A stretch of 64,000 nucleotides of DNA from Pythium myriotylum. Its lineage: Eukaryota > Oomycota > Peronosporomycetes > Pythiales > Pythiaceae. A program made the position numbers and the translations under genes. The notes beneath the pieces are model-generated. The model ran no database searches, was not told the origin of the DNA, and worked only from the letters and a program-made list of their open reading frames with translations. Shown here piece by piece: positions 29,467-40,310 of this stretch. Location of the stretch: the NCBI GenBank assembly GCA_023091665.1, contig JALJCQ010000030.1:374501-438500 (forward strand), given 5' to 3'. The stretch's first letter is position 1. The number at the start of each line of letters is the position of its first letter.

Positions 29467-31653
29467 TTATGCGCTCGTACGAGCTCCATCTTCAGATGGA
29501 CTCGGCACAATGTCGTCCGGATCCAACGGTGGCAAGGTGATGGCCGCTCTCTCGGCGTTCGCAGCCTTCAGTTGCTGCAGCAGCGTGTCGAGACATCCAA
29601 CGTCGTACTCGTCCAGCAGAGAAGACTCGAAGTCTTCGAGCTTCCGCATGACGTGCTGCTACGATCAGCCACGATAGTGGCAAAGGAATTAGTTCATGTA
29701 GAAGGAGCACACGACCGAATGGGGCGACATACCTCTTCGCCTTCGCCGAATGGGTAGTGATCCGAGTCGTTGAGCAGCGGAAGGTCATCGTCAATAAAGT
29801 CCAGGCCAGCTCCAGCAGCAGCGTCTCCTGTATTTCCTGTCGTCGTGGTCAGAGCTGTGGATGGAGCTGTCGTCATCGCCAAACTCGAGATGTCAGCCAG
29901 CGAAGACCCCGATGAAATGACCGAGGACAGCGATCTGGGGATAGTGAGTTGGGTTCCATCGGCCGGGGTGAGTCTTGTAGGGACTGGAATCTGCGGCGAG
30001 AAGATACTGAGGATATTGTTCGAGGCCTCCCCTGCTGTTGGAGCTGGAGCCGGATCGGTCGACTTGGGTGCCTCTTCTACACCAGACACTGACTCTCGAA
30101 CGGGGCTTCCAATTTCCTCGACCGTCGTCGGGGCTAAGGAAGGCACCACGTCAGCAAAGTACTCTTCACCCGTTCCCGCAGACAGACTACTCACCGAGTT
30201 TGAACAAGTCATCACTGATCGACGGATCGGTGGACGGGACTTCGACAAACTTCCGCTTCCGGCCGTTCAGCGGAGTCGCATCCACCGCCGCAGTCGACGA
30301 CGACGGTAGCAGCGCCGGCTCGTCCATTGCCAGGAACCGTAGCACGTCGCGGAACTCTTTGGGGCCAAGTCGGCTACTATTGATATAGCTGAAATAAGCA
30401 CATGACACACACACCACACGAGCGGCAGGGGGATAGGCAGTCGCAATCCACACGTAAGCTACATGCTCTCGCACAGCCTCGATGCAACAACCAAACCACA
30501 GGTACGTACTCTTCAGTGATGGCTTCTTCTTGGCCGTGGCCGCCAAGCTTGGGCATGCCCTGCTTGCCACGGTAGATCTGGAAGAGGATCCACATGATCT
30601 TCTTCATCTTTTCTTGCATGATGAGCTGCTTGTCCTTGGCCGACTCGAGGTGTTTCCACAGCTTCATGTTGTCGCTGCGAACGATCTACCGCACCCACAC
30701 AGCACGACGTGAGCAACCCCTTGTAAAGCAATTCCAGCGATGACGCGTACCGCATTGTCGATCTCCAGCTCGCGCAGCCGCTTCTCCATCGTGTCGCTGC
30801 GTTGCCGCAGCTCTTTCATCTCTTTCAGCAGCTGGTCCGAGATCTCCCGGTGGGCGTCCAGTCTCGATCCCTACACCACACCACAAGCCGTCAGCACCCT
30901 CGGTTCTCGGGTCTCGTTTCCCTATCCACAAGTGACACATCATCGCTGATGTATCTACCTTGACGACAACGCTTACGCTCTGTTGCTGGTTGGGCGCTGG
31001 ACTGGTCGAGACCTTGCGTTTGATGTAGTGGAGCAAGTCCGGGCGGTCCCGCTTAAAGTACGGGTGCTGGAACTCGAGCCGCTTTGAGTCGAGCACGGTC
31101 TTGTGGAATCCGTAGAGGTTGAGCTGGCGCACAAACGACGGGAAGTTGCGGTGCTTGAAGAACCGCGGCAGCACCATGGACACGAACGCCTCGAGCTGCG
31201 ACACGATGATCGTGTCGCCGCTCGCGTTCCAGCCGCAGATGCTCGCGAACTCGCTCATGCTGAAGATCTCGTACGTCTTGGAGAGGAACGCCGGCAGCAT
31301 CACGTGCTTGCTGTTGCCCTGGCCCTCGACCACTACTCGTTCCCCGTCAGCGACTCCTTTCCATCCATCTCTCTCTCTCTCTTACCTTTGCCGCTGCTGG
31401 TCGAGCTCGTGCTCACGGATCGAGGGCGCGACCCTGACCCCACGGCCGGCCGCGTGGCGCGCTCGTCGGCCGGCGAGCCCGGCGACGCCGCGTCCGCCTC
31501 GGCGCCGTCCACGCCGTTCGTCTTGGAGGTTCGCACGCGCTTGGACATGCCTGCTGTCGCCGCCTGCGAGGAGTGCCGCGTCGTCCGCTTGGTCGTAGCT
31601 CTTCGCTTGCCTCTCTTGGGAAAATTGGCCGGCGTCCCACATGAACCAGGCAT
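29467..31653 (-). CDS. Heat-shock transcription factor (HSF)
   Basis: Seven exons: 31386-31653, 30977-31332, 30751-30870, 30510-30685, 30195-30388, 29733-30133 and 29467-29655. Introns are 53-121 bp, all GT-AG, and the model gives 567 aa. The first 95 residues are basic and disordered. The winged-helix HSF DNA-binding domain is at about 98-200 (LPAFLSKTYEIF, FVSMVLPRFFKHRNFPSFVRQLNLYGFHKT). A heptad-repeat oligomerisation region lies at 209-250 (SDQLLKEMKELRQRSDTMEKRLRELE). The C-terminal part is acidic/Ser/Thr-rich, a plausible activation domain. It binds nGAAn repeats as a trimer. The intron-2 donor is uncertain: GTAAGC at 30976 was chosen, and GTAGAT at 30958 is an in-frame alternative adding six residues. 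Confidence 0.9.
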
Positions 31654-32440
31654 CTTTTCGCTGTGGGGAAAATGGCCGAGGAGCTTCGCTGCATTCTGAA
31701 CGCAAGTCAAGTCGCCCATAGAACAGTTCTCGCCCACAGCACAACATGTCGCCCGGACGCCAGATTCTTTTCGCCCAAAACGGTCTGTGATTGCCGGAGG
31801 GGTAGGGGATTAAAGTAGAGAGGTTTCCATACTTTCAGCAAGTGAACATAAAACCTCCTGAATCGAAAGCCCCGACTTTTGGGGGCGACGGCCGACCCCC
31901 GGCGATCCGACTTGGCGCATCTCCCCATCCACAAGAACTTTTTCTTTCACCCGACAAAAAGATCACGCCCGAAGTTTACCCCCTCTTCTTTGTTTGGTGG
32001 GTCTATTTTTTTCACTGTGGTCGCGGTTGCGTTGGTAATTTATTAGCTTTCCACGACCGTTACAGTCTCTCCACGTGATCCTCGGCGTGGTCAGCCGACC
32101 ACCTCGCGAGGTCTCGCGTGGTATGATAGTAATATCCACTTCACTCGCCCTTGGGGCCGACCGCTTGGCGGCGTCAACTCTTGCTTTCCTGTTCTTTCGT
32201 GGAACAGACCCGACCGGCAGAGCGCCCTCGTCGCTCTCTCCATTTGCCTTCGCACCTCAAGAGAACAAAGAAGAAAAAACGCAAAGAGGGAGATGGGACA
32301 CTGGACGACCCTCGGATCCGACGTGGACGAGCAGTAGTACTACTGTACTACTACTGTACCGTCGTCCCGCTGAATACTGCTCTGTACCACCTATTGCACC
32401 ATGTATTCGGTACACTGCACCCACTGAGTTCATCGACGGA
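31654..32440. other. Divergent intergenic region, HSF/ANK-TIR
   Basis: About 790 bp. The frame of the next gene stays open back to a GTG at 32075, with an ATG at 32123. The translated stretch 32123-32440 has no coding character, so I treat it as leader/promoter. Confidence 0.4.
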
Positions 32441-35400
32441 ATGATGGTCGTCAGACCTCCCAGACCGGATACCCAACCCACCCAGCAGCTCCTCGAATCA
32501 GTCGACACCATGCGCAAGCTCCAGCACCAGGCGACGTCGGGCGCGTCCATGCGCTCGCGCGCCTTCAGCCCGAGGCCCAGCGACGCGGCTGCGTCTTCGC
32601 GCGGCTCGTGGTGGGGCCGCGACGCGCTGCTGCTGCTCGCCAACTCGTACTACGCGAGCCGCATGGTGCTCGTGACGCTCGCGTCGTGTCTCTCGCTCGT
32701 GTTGCTCTGCGTCTTCGCCGTGAGCTCGCCGGGCTTCTGGATCTGGGTCGCGTTCCAAGTCACCAACATCCTGCTCGGCGTCTCGGCGCTGCCGACCGTG
32801 TTTCTCTACTCGGTCGTCTCGGCACGCGACAGCGAAGACGAGCCACAGGACGACGAAGAAGAGACGGACCCGAGCCCCGACGCCGCGGCGGCGCCGCCGT
32901 CCTCGCAACGACGCAAGCGCGACCGCGTCACGTCGTTCTCATTCTTGCGCTCGTCGTTCCATGATATTGAGACCAAGCTCGAGCCGTTCACGCTCAAGCG
33001 CTCGAGCGTGCTGCGGCTTTGCGAGACGATCGTCGTCGTGCAAACCGTGCTCGCTGTCTTTGTCGTGGTGGCCGTGATCTCGGAGATATGGAACTCGCGC
33101 GACAGCTTGTGGAGGTCGTTCGTGTTCACCTCGGGCACAGGCTCGGCCGTGATCGCCATGCTCTGCGTGTATCTGCAGACCCAAGAGTTCGACCGCCTTC
33201 GTGCGCATGAACAACTCCAGCTCGGTGTCGGCCTCGACCAGGATCAGCTCGATCAAGTCCGTTCCAGCAGCAAGAGGCGCCCTGGAAGCTCAGGACGCAT
33301 CTCCGCCGTGTTTGATCCTAGTGCGTCGCTGCGCTCGCATCTCTCCGACGCGCAGAGCGTGCCGTCTGAGCGCATCTCGCTGGACCTTGGCCATGCGGCC
33401 AACGTCGTCGACAAGGAGTTGCGACGTGGGCTGTATGAGGCTTCAGTGAACCGAGACAAAGACAAAGCTCGCAAACTGCTGAACGTCATGGAGCGCGCGC
33501 TCGGCTCCAAGATCAAAGTCGAGCTGCTTTTGCTGCGCATGTACGCGACACCGATGCTATGGCTTTGGACCTTTGCGTTCACGACCCACAACCCTCTCCA
33601 CGTTGCGTGTCGTCTGGGCGACGAAGGGATGGTCGAAGTGCTGCTCGAAGGCGGCATGAACCCGAACCTGCTTGACAAGACCCAAGGAGAGCCCCTCACG
33701 CTTCGTGTTATGTACGACGTTTGTCAGGGACGGCCGAGGAACATCACCAACGTACTTGGTTCGCCCCTCCATGTGGCGGTCACCCACGGCCACTCGCATC
33801 TCATCGAGGTGCTCGTGCGCTACGGTGCCAACATCGACCTCGTGGCGCAGACCAGCTTCATCTCCAAGGCCATGCGCGTGCCGCCTATCTTTCTGGCCGA
33901 TTCGGCCGAGGTCATCGAGTCGCTGATTCGCCACCGCGCCAACTTTCTCGTTGTGCCTGGTAAGGGCAACTCGAAGTGCATCACGGTGCTGCAGCGTGCA
34001 CAGCTGGACGACCGTAGCGAGCTCAGTAGTGTGCTCAAGGACTGGGGAGCCGACGTTGCACTCACGCCGCTTCACGAAGCTGCTGCCGCTGGTGACGTCG
34101 CGACCGTCAAGAACTACCTCTCGCTCGGCATCCCGCCGGACCAACTCGGTGAGTTCCAGGACGGTGTCCATCGCCGCACGCCGCTCCACTGGGCGAGCAT
34201 CATGGGCCGGAAGACGGTCGTGACCGAGCTGCTCAAGTGTGGGGCCGACGTGAACGCGCTGGACGTCCGGATGCGCTCGCCACTGCACTGGGCCGCGCGG
34301 CACTGCCACGTCGAGGCCATGCGTGAGCTGTTAATCAATGGCGCAGACCCACACCTCTGCGACGACGAAGGCCTCACGCCGATGGCATTCAGCGCCGTTG
34401 GCGGCCTGCTCAATGGCGAGTGCGTGAAACTGTTCATGGAGTACGGCGTGGACATCAACGAACGCGTGCCGAACCAGTTCGGGGACACGTGTCTCCACTT
34501 GGCGCTGCGCACGGAGTGCTATGAGGCCGCGCTCGCACTCATCCAGAGCGGCAACGCCGACCTCGCGAGCTACAACAGCCTCGGCGAGCCGGCGATCAAG
34601 TGCTGCGCGTCGGCCGAACAGCTCTTCGCGATCAAGACGAGCAGCAACTGGACCGATATCGTCATCTCGTACGACTCGGCTTACAGAGAGCTTGCGGACC
34701 ACCTCAAGCGCGGCATCGAAGAGAGCTACTTGACAGCGTTCATGCGCGACGCCAACGACGACGCTGTCGAGTCGATGCACGTGATGAGAGAGGCCTCGGC
34801 ACTCGTCTGCGTGCTCACACCGGGCTTCGAGCACAATGCTATCTGCATGGAAGAGCTCGCATACGCAAAGGTCATCCGTGTGCCAGTCATGGCGATCACG
34901 ATCGAGTCGATGAACCTGCCGGAGGAGCTCCAGGTGTACCTCTTCACACGTCAACTCGTGCCGTTCCGCGAGGCGATCATCACCTCTCGCCGACGCAGTA
35001 CGGTCGCGGGTCCCAGCAGCCCCGTAGACACTCGCGAGTTCCGGTTCAAGCTGGACGACGAAAAGTTCAAGCGCAGTCTACAGAATCTCATCGACGGACT
35101 GCGCGACGAAGTGGAACTCCATGATCTCGGCGCCACGCGGCTCGGTGATCCCGATGAGTTGGACGGCGACGTTATCAACTCGTCACGCTATTTGCCGCGT
35201 CCAGGCACAGAGAGCGTGCGGCCATCAGTCGCTACAAGCGATGCACCGTCACAGGTACCAGAGCTCGAACGTGGGTCGTCCACAACGGCTCTTGTCCGTA
35301 GTAGTGCTGTGTCGATGCGCAGCTCGACACGCAGCTCGACGGCTAAGCGTCGTACGTTGAACGATGTGGTCAAGGATGTGCTGAGCCGCCGCCGGCGGCC

Positions 35401-35989
35401 GACTGTGCACCCGCTTCTGGGTGTGAACGCACTGGCGATGACTTCAGTGTTCCTCTCTCACGGCGACTGCCACACCGAGTTCGTCAATAAACTGTACGAG
35501 GAGCTTAAAAAGAATGAGGTTCCAGTCACGCTCGACACGATGGCTCACGTCTCCAGCATGAAGGACCGTATCCTCGCAGCCAAGGACGCGATCTTGCAGT
35601 GCAGTATCTTCCTCGTCGTGCTCTCCGAGAAGAGTGTCAAGACCGAGCTCGTGAGCGACCAACTCGCTTTCGCTGAGGATAAGGGCAAGTATATTGTCCC
35701 TATCTACTACACGCGGCGTCCGAGCTTAATTGACACGACCGTACGGAAGCTACTGGAGGAGACCGAGAACAAGTTGCTTATCTTCGGCAACGGCATTAGC
35801 TATGGAAGAGGATTCGACAAGTTACTCCGAGAGTTGAGGCAGGAGCATGACCTCCTGCAACTCGAAGAGGCAGAGAAGGAGGCTGGAGAGTGGGTGTCTG
35901 TTTCGCCAGCGGCCAGAAGTGCCGTCGACGCACTGTTAGAACAATCGCGGGTTCGTAGCCGTTCCGCGAACCGAAGCATCCTAGTGTAA
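32441..35989 (+). CDS. Membrane-anchored ankyrin protein with two TIR-like domains
   Basis: 1,182 aa from the ATG at 32441 (in-frame ATG 32123 would add 106 aa). Two hydrophobic helix pairs lie at about 74-126 and 190-246, separated by an acidic then basic loop. Ankyrin repeats fill about 380-720 (NPLHVACRLGDEGMVEVLL, SPLHVAVTHGHSHLIEVLV, TPLHWASIMGRKTVVTELL, SPLHWAARHCHVEAMRELL). The first TIR-like domain (about 737-850) starts with DIVISYDSAYRELADHL and has LTPGFEHNAICMEELAYA, matching the SxxYxxSxWCxxEL motif of TIR domains. The second (about 1000-1140) starts with SVFLSHGDCHTEFVNKL and has VVLSEKSVKTELVSDQLAFA, where the EL position reads QL. The ends are low complexity. TIR domains signal or cleave NAD; here the role is unknown. 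The protein would expose ankyrins and TIRs to the cytosol. Confidence 0.82.
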   Translation: MMVVRPPRPDTQPTQQLLESVDTMRKLQHQATSGASMRSRAFSPRPSDAAASSRGSWWGRDALLLLANSYYASRMVLVTLASCLSLVLLCVFAVSSPGFWIWVAFQVTNILLGVSALPTVFLYSVVSARDSEDEPQDDEEETDPSPDAAAAPPSSQRRKRDRVTSFSFLRSSFHDIETKLEPFTLKRSSVLRLCETIVVVQTVLAVFVVVAVISEIWNSRDSLWRSFVFTSGTGSAVIAMLCVYLQTQEFDRLRAHEQLQLGVGLDQDQLDQVRSSSKRRPGSSGRISAVFDPSASLRSHLSDAQSVPSERISLDLGHAANVVDKELRRGLYEASVNRDKDKARKLLNVMERALGSKIKVELLLLRMYATPMLWLWTFAFTTHNPLHVACRLGDEGMVEVLLEGGMNPNLLDKTQGEPLTLRVMYDVCQGRPRNITNVLGSPLHVAVTHGHSHLIEVLVRYGANIDLVAQTSFISKAMRVPPIFLADSAEVIESLIRHRANFLVVPGKGNSKCITVLQRAQLDDRSELSSVLKDWGADVALTPLHEAAAAGDVATVKNYLSLGIPPDQLGEFQDGVHRRTPLHWASIMGRKTVVTELLKCGADVNALDVRMRSPLHWAARHCHVEAMRELLINGADPHLCDDEGLTPMAFSAVGGLLNGECVKLFMEYGVDINERVPNQFGDTCLHLALRTECYEAALALIQSGNADLASYNSLGEPAIKCCASAEQLFAIKTSSNWTDIVISYDSAYRELADHLKRGIEESYLTAFMRDANDDAVESMHVMREASALVCVLTPGFEHNAICMEELAYAKVIRVPVMAITIESMNLPEELQVYLFTRQLVPFREAIITSRRRSTVAGPSSPVDTREFRFKLDDEKFKRSLQNLIDGLRDEVELHDLGATRLGDPDELDGDVINSSRYLPRPGTESVRPSVATSDAPSQVPELERGSSTTALVRSSAVSMRSSTRSSTAKRRTLNDVVKDVLSRRRRPTVHPLLGVNALAMTSVFLSHGDCHTEFVNKLYEELKKNEVPVTLDTMAHVSSMKDRILAAKDAILQCSIFLVVLSEKSVKTELVSDQLAFAEDKGKYIVPIYYTRRPSLIDTTVRKLLEETENKLLIFGNGISYGRGFDKLLRELRQEHDLLQLEEAEKEAGEWVSVSPAARSAVDALLEQSRVRSRSANRSILV

Positions 35990-36038
35990 TAGAGCCAACG
36001 GGTTGTTTATACGCGTAAATAATGATAACCAGATGCAG

Positions 36039-37501
36039 CTAATAATCCACTTCGTCGGCGAGGATCTGCTCATCGGTGCGACGCACTCGACCGGTACCAG
36101 CGATGCGATGGCGGTAGTTCTAGCAGCAAAAGGAAAGAAAGTCAGAGCCGAGCCATAAAAGAATGGGGGCAACCATCTCACCTTGTCTGAATCGTCCGAG
36201 TCGTACTCAGAGCCTGAAGACTCCTCGTCCGGGTAGTCGTTGAAAGCGTAGTTTTCGTGGTTTGAGTCAATGCTCTCGCCGTCACTATCAAGGTCGTTGT
36301 CGTTGTCTGACTCGAGCATGAACTCTTCGACGTCATCATCGTCACCGACCTGCTGGCCGGCTTCTTGGGACAGCCAGCGCTGCACCGCCGAGCTGACCGA
36401 CACAACGGGCGCTGTCGACAAGTCGCTCGCTCCGTCAACTGCGCCTGCAGACGAACTGTGCTGCTCGCTCGCGGCCACATCGATGCAGTAAACATCATAG
36501 ACATATTCCTTCTCGAGCTCTGCCTCTTCACACGCGATCAGCGCCGATTCAACACTCTTGTGACCATACTGACGAGCAAAAGCCGACGCTCTCGCTCCAT
36601 TCCAGTCCTCCTGGAGTACGCTAGCAGCACCCGAGCGCAGCACTGCTTCGATGACGTCGGCGCGGCCGTGCATGGCAGCTGCCATAAGGATATTACCGCC
36701 ATCGGCTGGCCGCTGAAAAGCTGCAGGATCAACACTAAGCTCGGGGCGATGGCTGTGGAAAATACGGAAGAAGTCGCTGAAGTCGTTCTGCTGGAACGCC
36801 TTCCACACAGCTTCGTCAACCTCTCGTTCGTACGGGTTCATCACTCGCTTCACGCTCAACTTGGCACCATTGAGAGTAAGGTTCGCAGTCGCTGGCGACT
36901 CGTCCTTTGCCTCAGCTGATGTGTTCGACACAGTCGTCAGATCCACAACACGCACACCCGAGAGTTCGACGGCCTTCTGTTCCTTCATCTCGAGCGGCAG
37001 GCCGCGCGACCGCAATACCTCGCTCTGGCGGCGCTCTCGCCCTTTCGCCTGTTGCTGCTGCGCGCGACTTGGCGTCGTGAGCTGCGCGGCCTTCTCCGCG
37101 GCGAGCTTCTTCGCATTCACGCGCTGCTGCTTGGCCTTCTTCTTGACGCGCTCGGTCCATTTTGCGTCGCCGGCCGCGTCATTGAGCTGATGGGACTCGA
37201 GCGTGTCGATGCGCGTGAACACGAACCCGCGGTCTTTCGTCGAGAGCTTGTCAAAGGCTGCGAGCAGGTCCCGCGGCTGCGTGGGCTTGGCCGCCTCGTC
37301 CTCGCGCTGCTGCTTCTTGAGCTCGGGCTCGCTCTGCACGAAAAGGCTCTCGACCGGATCTTCGTGGCGCTTGCGCTTGACACGCAGGAACACGAACGAC
37401 GGCTTCGCCTTTTCGCCCGCGCCCTGCACATCGGAGGCCTTGGCGGCGTTCGGCGCGAACCGCCGCGGCGCCGGCTTGGTCTCGTTGTCACCCATTCCCA
37501 T
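36039..37501 (-). CDS. Iwr1/SLC7A6OS-like Pol II import factor with ankyrin-like insertion
   Basis: Exons 36182-37501 and 36039-36119, intron 62 bp (GTGAGA...GCTAG), 466 aa. The N-terminal motif FVFLRVKRKRHEDPVESLFV is the usual beginning of Iwr1 proteins. The C-terminal Iwr1 signature is split around an acidic spacer: YVYDVYCID, then DSNHENYAFNDYPDEESS, ending after splicing with NYRHRIAGTGRVRRTDEQI. Iwr1 escorts assembled RNA polymerase II into the nucleus using a bipartite NLS. Between the two motifs, about residues 225-320, lie ankyrin-like helices (GGNILMAAAMHGRADVIEAVL, GARASAFARQYGHKSVESALI). This insertion is unusual. The unspliced reading gives a hydrophobic tail that I consider intronic. 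Confidence 0.85.
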
Positions 37502-37714
37502 TCTGCTGGTTGACGGATGCTGGGAGCTCCCACTAAGTGCGGAGCTCTTCCTGCGTACTTAGCGATGAGATCGTACTTAGTCGAGGGAAAGTGTAGCCAT
37601 CTCGGACCGAGGCCAAGAATAGGGAGCCGAGCAACTCCTCCATACACCCCCAGACTTTGTGCAGCGACACGAGACGGTGTGAGCGAGGGAGGTCGAGACG
37701 CGTGCACGGCGAGC

Positions 37715-40219
37715 ATGGTCGCGACGACCGTCGATTTGCGCGAAGAAATGGATGAGAAAGACGCCTCGCGAGCCGCGCTGTCACCTGCTAGAACCGACGC
37801 CAAGGCTCGATTCCTGATTCGCACGTTGCCCCGGGAGTGCAACCCCACGCCCGTGACTGCTCAGCCCACAGCCGCCACCAATGGCATTATTGCATCGATG
37901 CCTTCACCGAGAACGAGGAAGCCGTCGCTCAACTCGGGAAGCGCCGAGGTTCTGGTTTTAGAGGAGTCAGCAGAGGCCGAGAACCCATTCGACGACATCA
38001 CAGAAGAGAAGCTGGTGCGTACTGAACTACGAAGATTCCTGGCTTAATTGCTGATAACTAAGCTATCGTATACTGATCTTCTGTAGCAACAACTGACGGG
38101 CAAGACCGATTTGTCGCGTGCGACGAGTCTTACAATCTCAGTAGACTCGGATAAGCAGTCGCTTGAAGTGATCGGAGAGCTGCTGCCGTCGCTCCGACGG
38201 CTTCATATCCTACCAAACAGCACGCTGCAGAGCTTTCGCGACCTTGGGACATCACTGCACTCATTGCAAGTCCTGAATGTCGCGAACTGTGGCATCAAAG
38301 AGCTTGATGGCATCAGTGCGCTGTCAGAACTCCAAGAACTCTATCTTCCCAACAACGAAGTCACCGACATCAACCCGTTGACCATGCACGAGGAGCTTCA
38401 GATCGTCGGTGAGAACTTTGACATTGGCCGATCTCTTGCCCAAAACTAACGGGAGCCGTAGATCTCGAGTCGAACCAGATATCAGACGTCGGCCAAATCG
38501 AACAGCTCGGTGCGTGACCAGCACGTTGATAAGATAGAATCTTGCTGGTTTAACATTGGTTACTAGCTTTCTGCCCACAGCTCATCTCACTCACGCTACG
38601 AGGGAACCCCCTGTGCAGGATTGATCGCTATCGCCAAATCATCGCCAACTTCCTTCCGAATCTCGAGAAGCTCGATGGGAGGTTAATAACTGAGGACGAG
38701 CGAGCTCCATTGGCAGACGGATTTGTCGACACTGCAATCCAGTCTTTCCGAGAAGTATTGGAGACTGAAGCCGCTGTTCGAGCTGCTGAGCTGAGGCCAC
38801 GCTCGGCGCGCCCAGAGTCTTCTCACGGTCGAAAAATGGACGAGCCCCTGAGTCTCTCACGAACACCAAGCTCAAGTCGAATTGAGATCTCTCAGGATCC
38901 ATCACGAGACGACTACGGAAGCACGCTCACCCACGGGTCAGACATTGTGTTCGCAGGGAACTTCACCAGCGCATTGCGGCGCCATCGAAGTGAGACCGAA
39001 GGAGGGGACACACTATCAACCAGTGCAGTAGCATTGGTGAGTCTGGTTTCAACACCATTAGAACGGCCTCAGACACCCGCGCGAGAGTCGATAACAGCGA
39101 CGCTGGACCAAGTTAGCCATTTAGAGAAGCACAAGTCGCGTGATGCAATCCTTCATGAGCTGAAAACCTGGCAGCTGGACTCGCCGAACGTTGGAGTGGT
39201 GGCATTGGAAGATCCTAGTCAAATTATTAGCCCGGCGACGTCACCCACGAAGCGCCCACCAAGTGGTCATGGCAGAGGACGCACGGCTGAGCGGAGACCC
39301 AACACCTCAGCTGGTATCGTAAGGAACGTGCGCGAGGCATTCGTGGAGGGATCTCGGTCTGATGCAACAACCAAAGCTCGCGCTAAGGAATCACTGGTGG
39401 TTAAACGCCGTTCCGCGTCCTCGCTATCGTCGGCAGTACCTACAACATCAGTACCAACGTCGAGCACTCGCAACGTGGACATTCTCGTTTTGGACGACGG
39501 ACTTCATCATGACGACCAGCACCCATGCTCACCACGTAAGACATCACGAGGCGTGTTGACGACATCATCGAGGCCTGGAGGGGACTGGAACTTGGAAGAG
39601 ATCGCACCAAAACTAGACCTTGAGTCAACCGAGTCTTTTCTGCAACGCTCCAGTCGTCGATCAGTCTTTGGGGACGACGACGATGCCGACTCCGCGAGTA
39701 GTGACAGTGACACGGAGGATATGTACGTCTTCCTCTGTCGAGCGAGTCGTCGAACCGCAGCTAACTCAGATATATCACTGGAATAGGAGACCATTCGCTC
39801 GCCAGCTCCAGCAGCGAAAGTCGACCACGAAGCTGCCACCACGCACTAAATCCAAGGGCTTCTTTAACGTAACAGAGAGTCTTCACGCAATCGATCGATG
39901 GCGTGAGCAAATGGATGATGAAGGCTCGGAACGACCTCTAAAATGTAACGAATCTTCGTCGCCACCTGAACCTTCACCAGTCAGTGTTATCGAGCTAAAT
40001 GAAGAAGGATTGGGATGCCGCACGCCAGATGACACGATTATCCAGTGGATGAAGGAGAAGCACCCGAATGTTGCAGAGATCAAAACTCGAGACGGCTTTC
40101 GAAGATTCTTCAAGGGCATCAACGAGGCTCGACTATCACGAGTCCTCCATCGCGTATTTGCGGACGGCGAGAAAGTGCGTCGGCGACTGCAGCTAATGCA
40201 AGGGTTCTACGGGCACTGA
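37715..40219 (+). CDS. LRRC56: LRRC56-like leucine-rich-repeat ciliary protein
   Basis: Five exons: 37715-38014, 38087-38408, 38462-38509, 38567-39722 and 39787-40219 (introns 72, 53, 57 and 64 bp), 752 aa. The LRR block at about 125-240 reads FRDLGTSLHSLQVLNVANCGIKELDGI, ELQELYLPNNEVTDI, LQIVDLESNQISDVGQIEQL and LISLTLRGNPLCRIDRY...LPNLEKLDG, closely following LRRC56. That protein works with intraflagellar transport in delivering dynein arms in flagellated cells. The remaining 500 residues are low-complexity Ser/Thr/Pro, with a conserved-looking end (DGFRRFFKGINEARLSRVLHRVF). Presence fits a zoospore-forming organism. The start is 213 bp from divergent Iwr1. Confidence 0.85.
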
Positions 40220-40310
40220 ATAGTTAGTTTCTCAGAGAAGAATCCTCAGAACGAAGAGCGATGTGTAAACACGAGTGGGATTCACTTCGAACTCAACGAA
40301 TAGTCCTTGC

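Noticed and set aside
32123..32440. N-terminal extension of the ANK-TIR protein from the ATG at 32123
   Set aside because: Translation lacks coding character and the ATG at 32441 precedes sequence with normal composition; kept only as an alternative.
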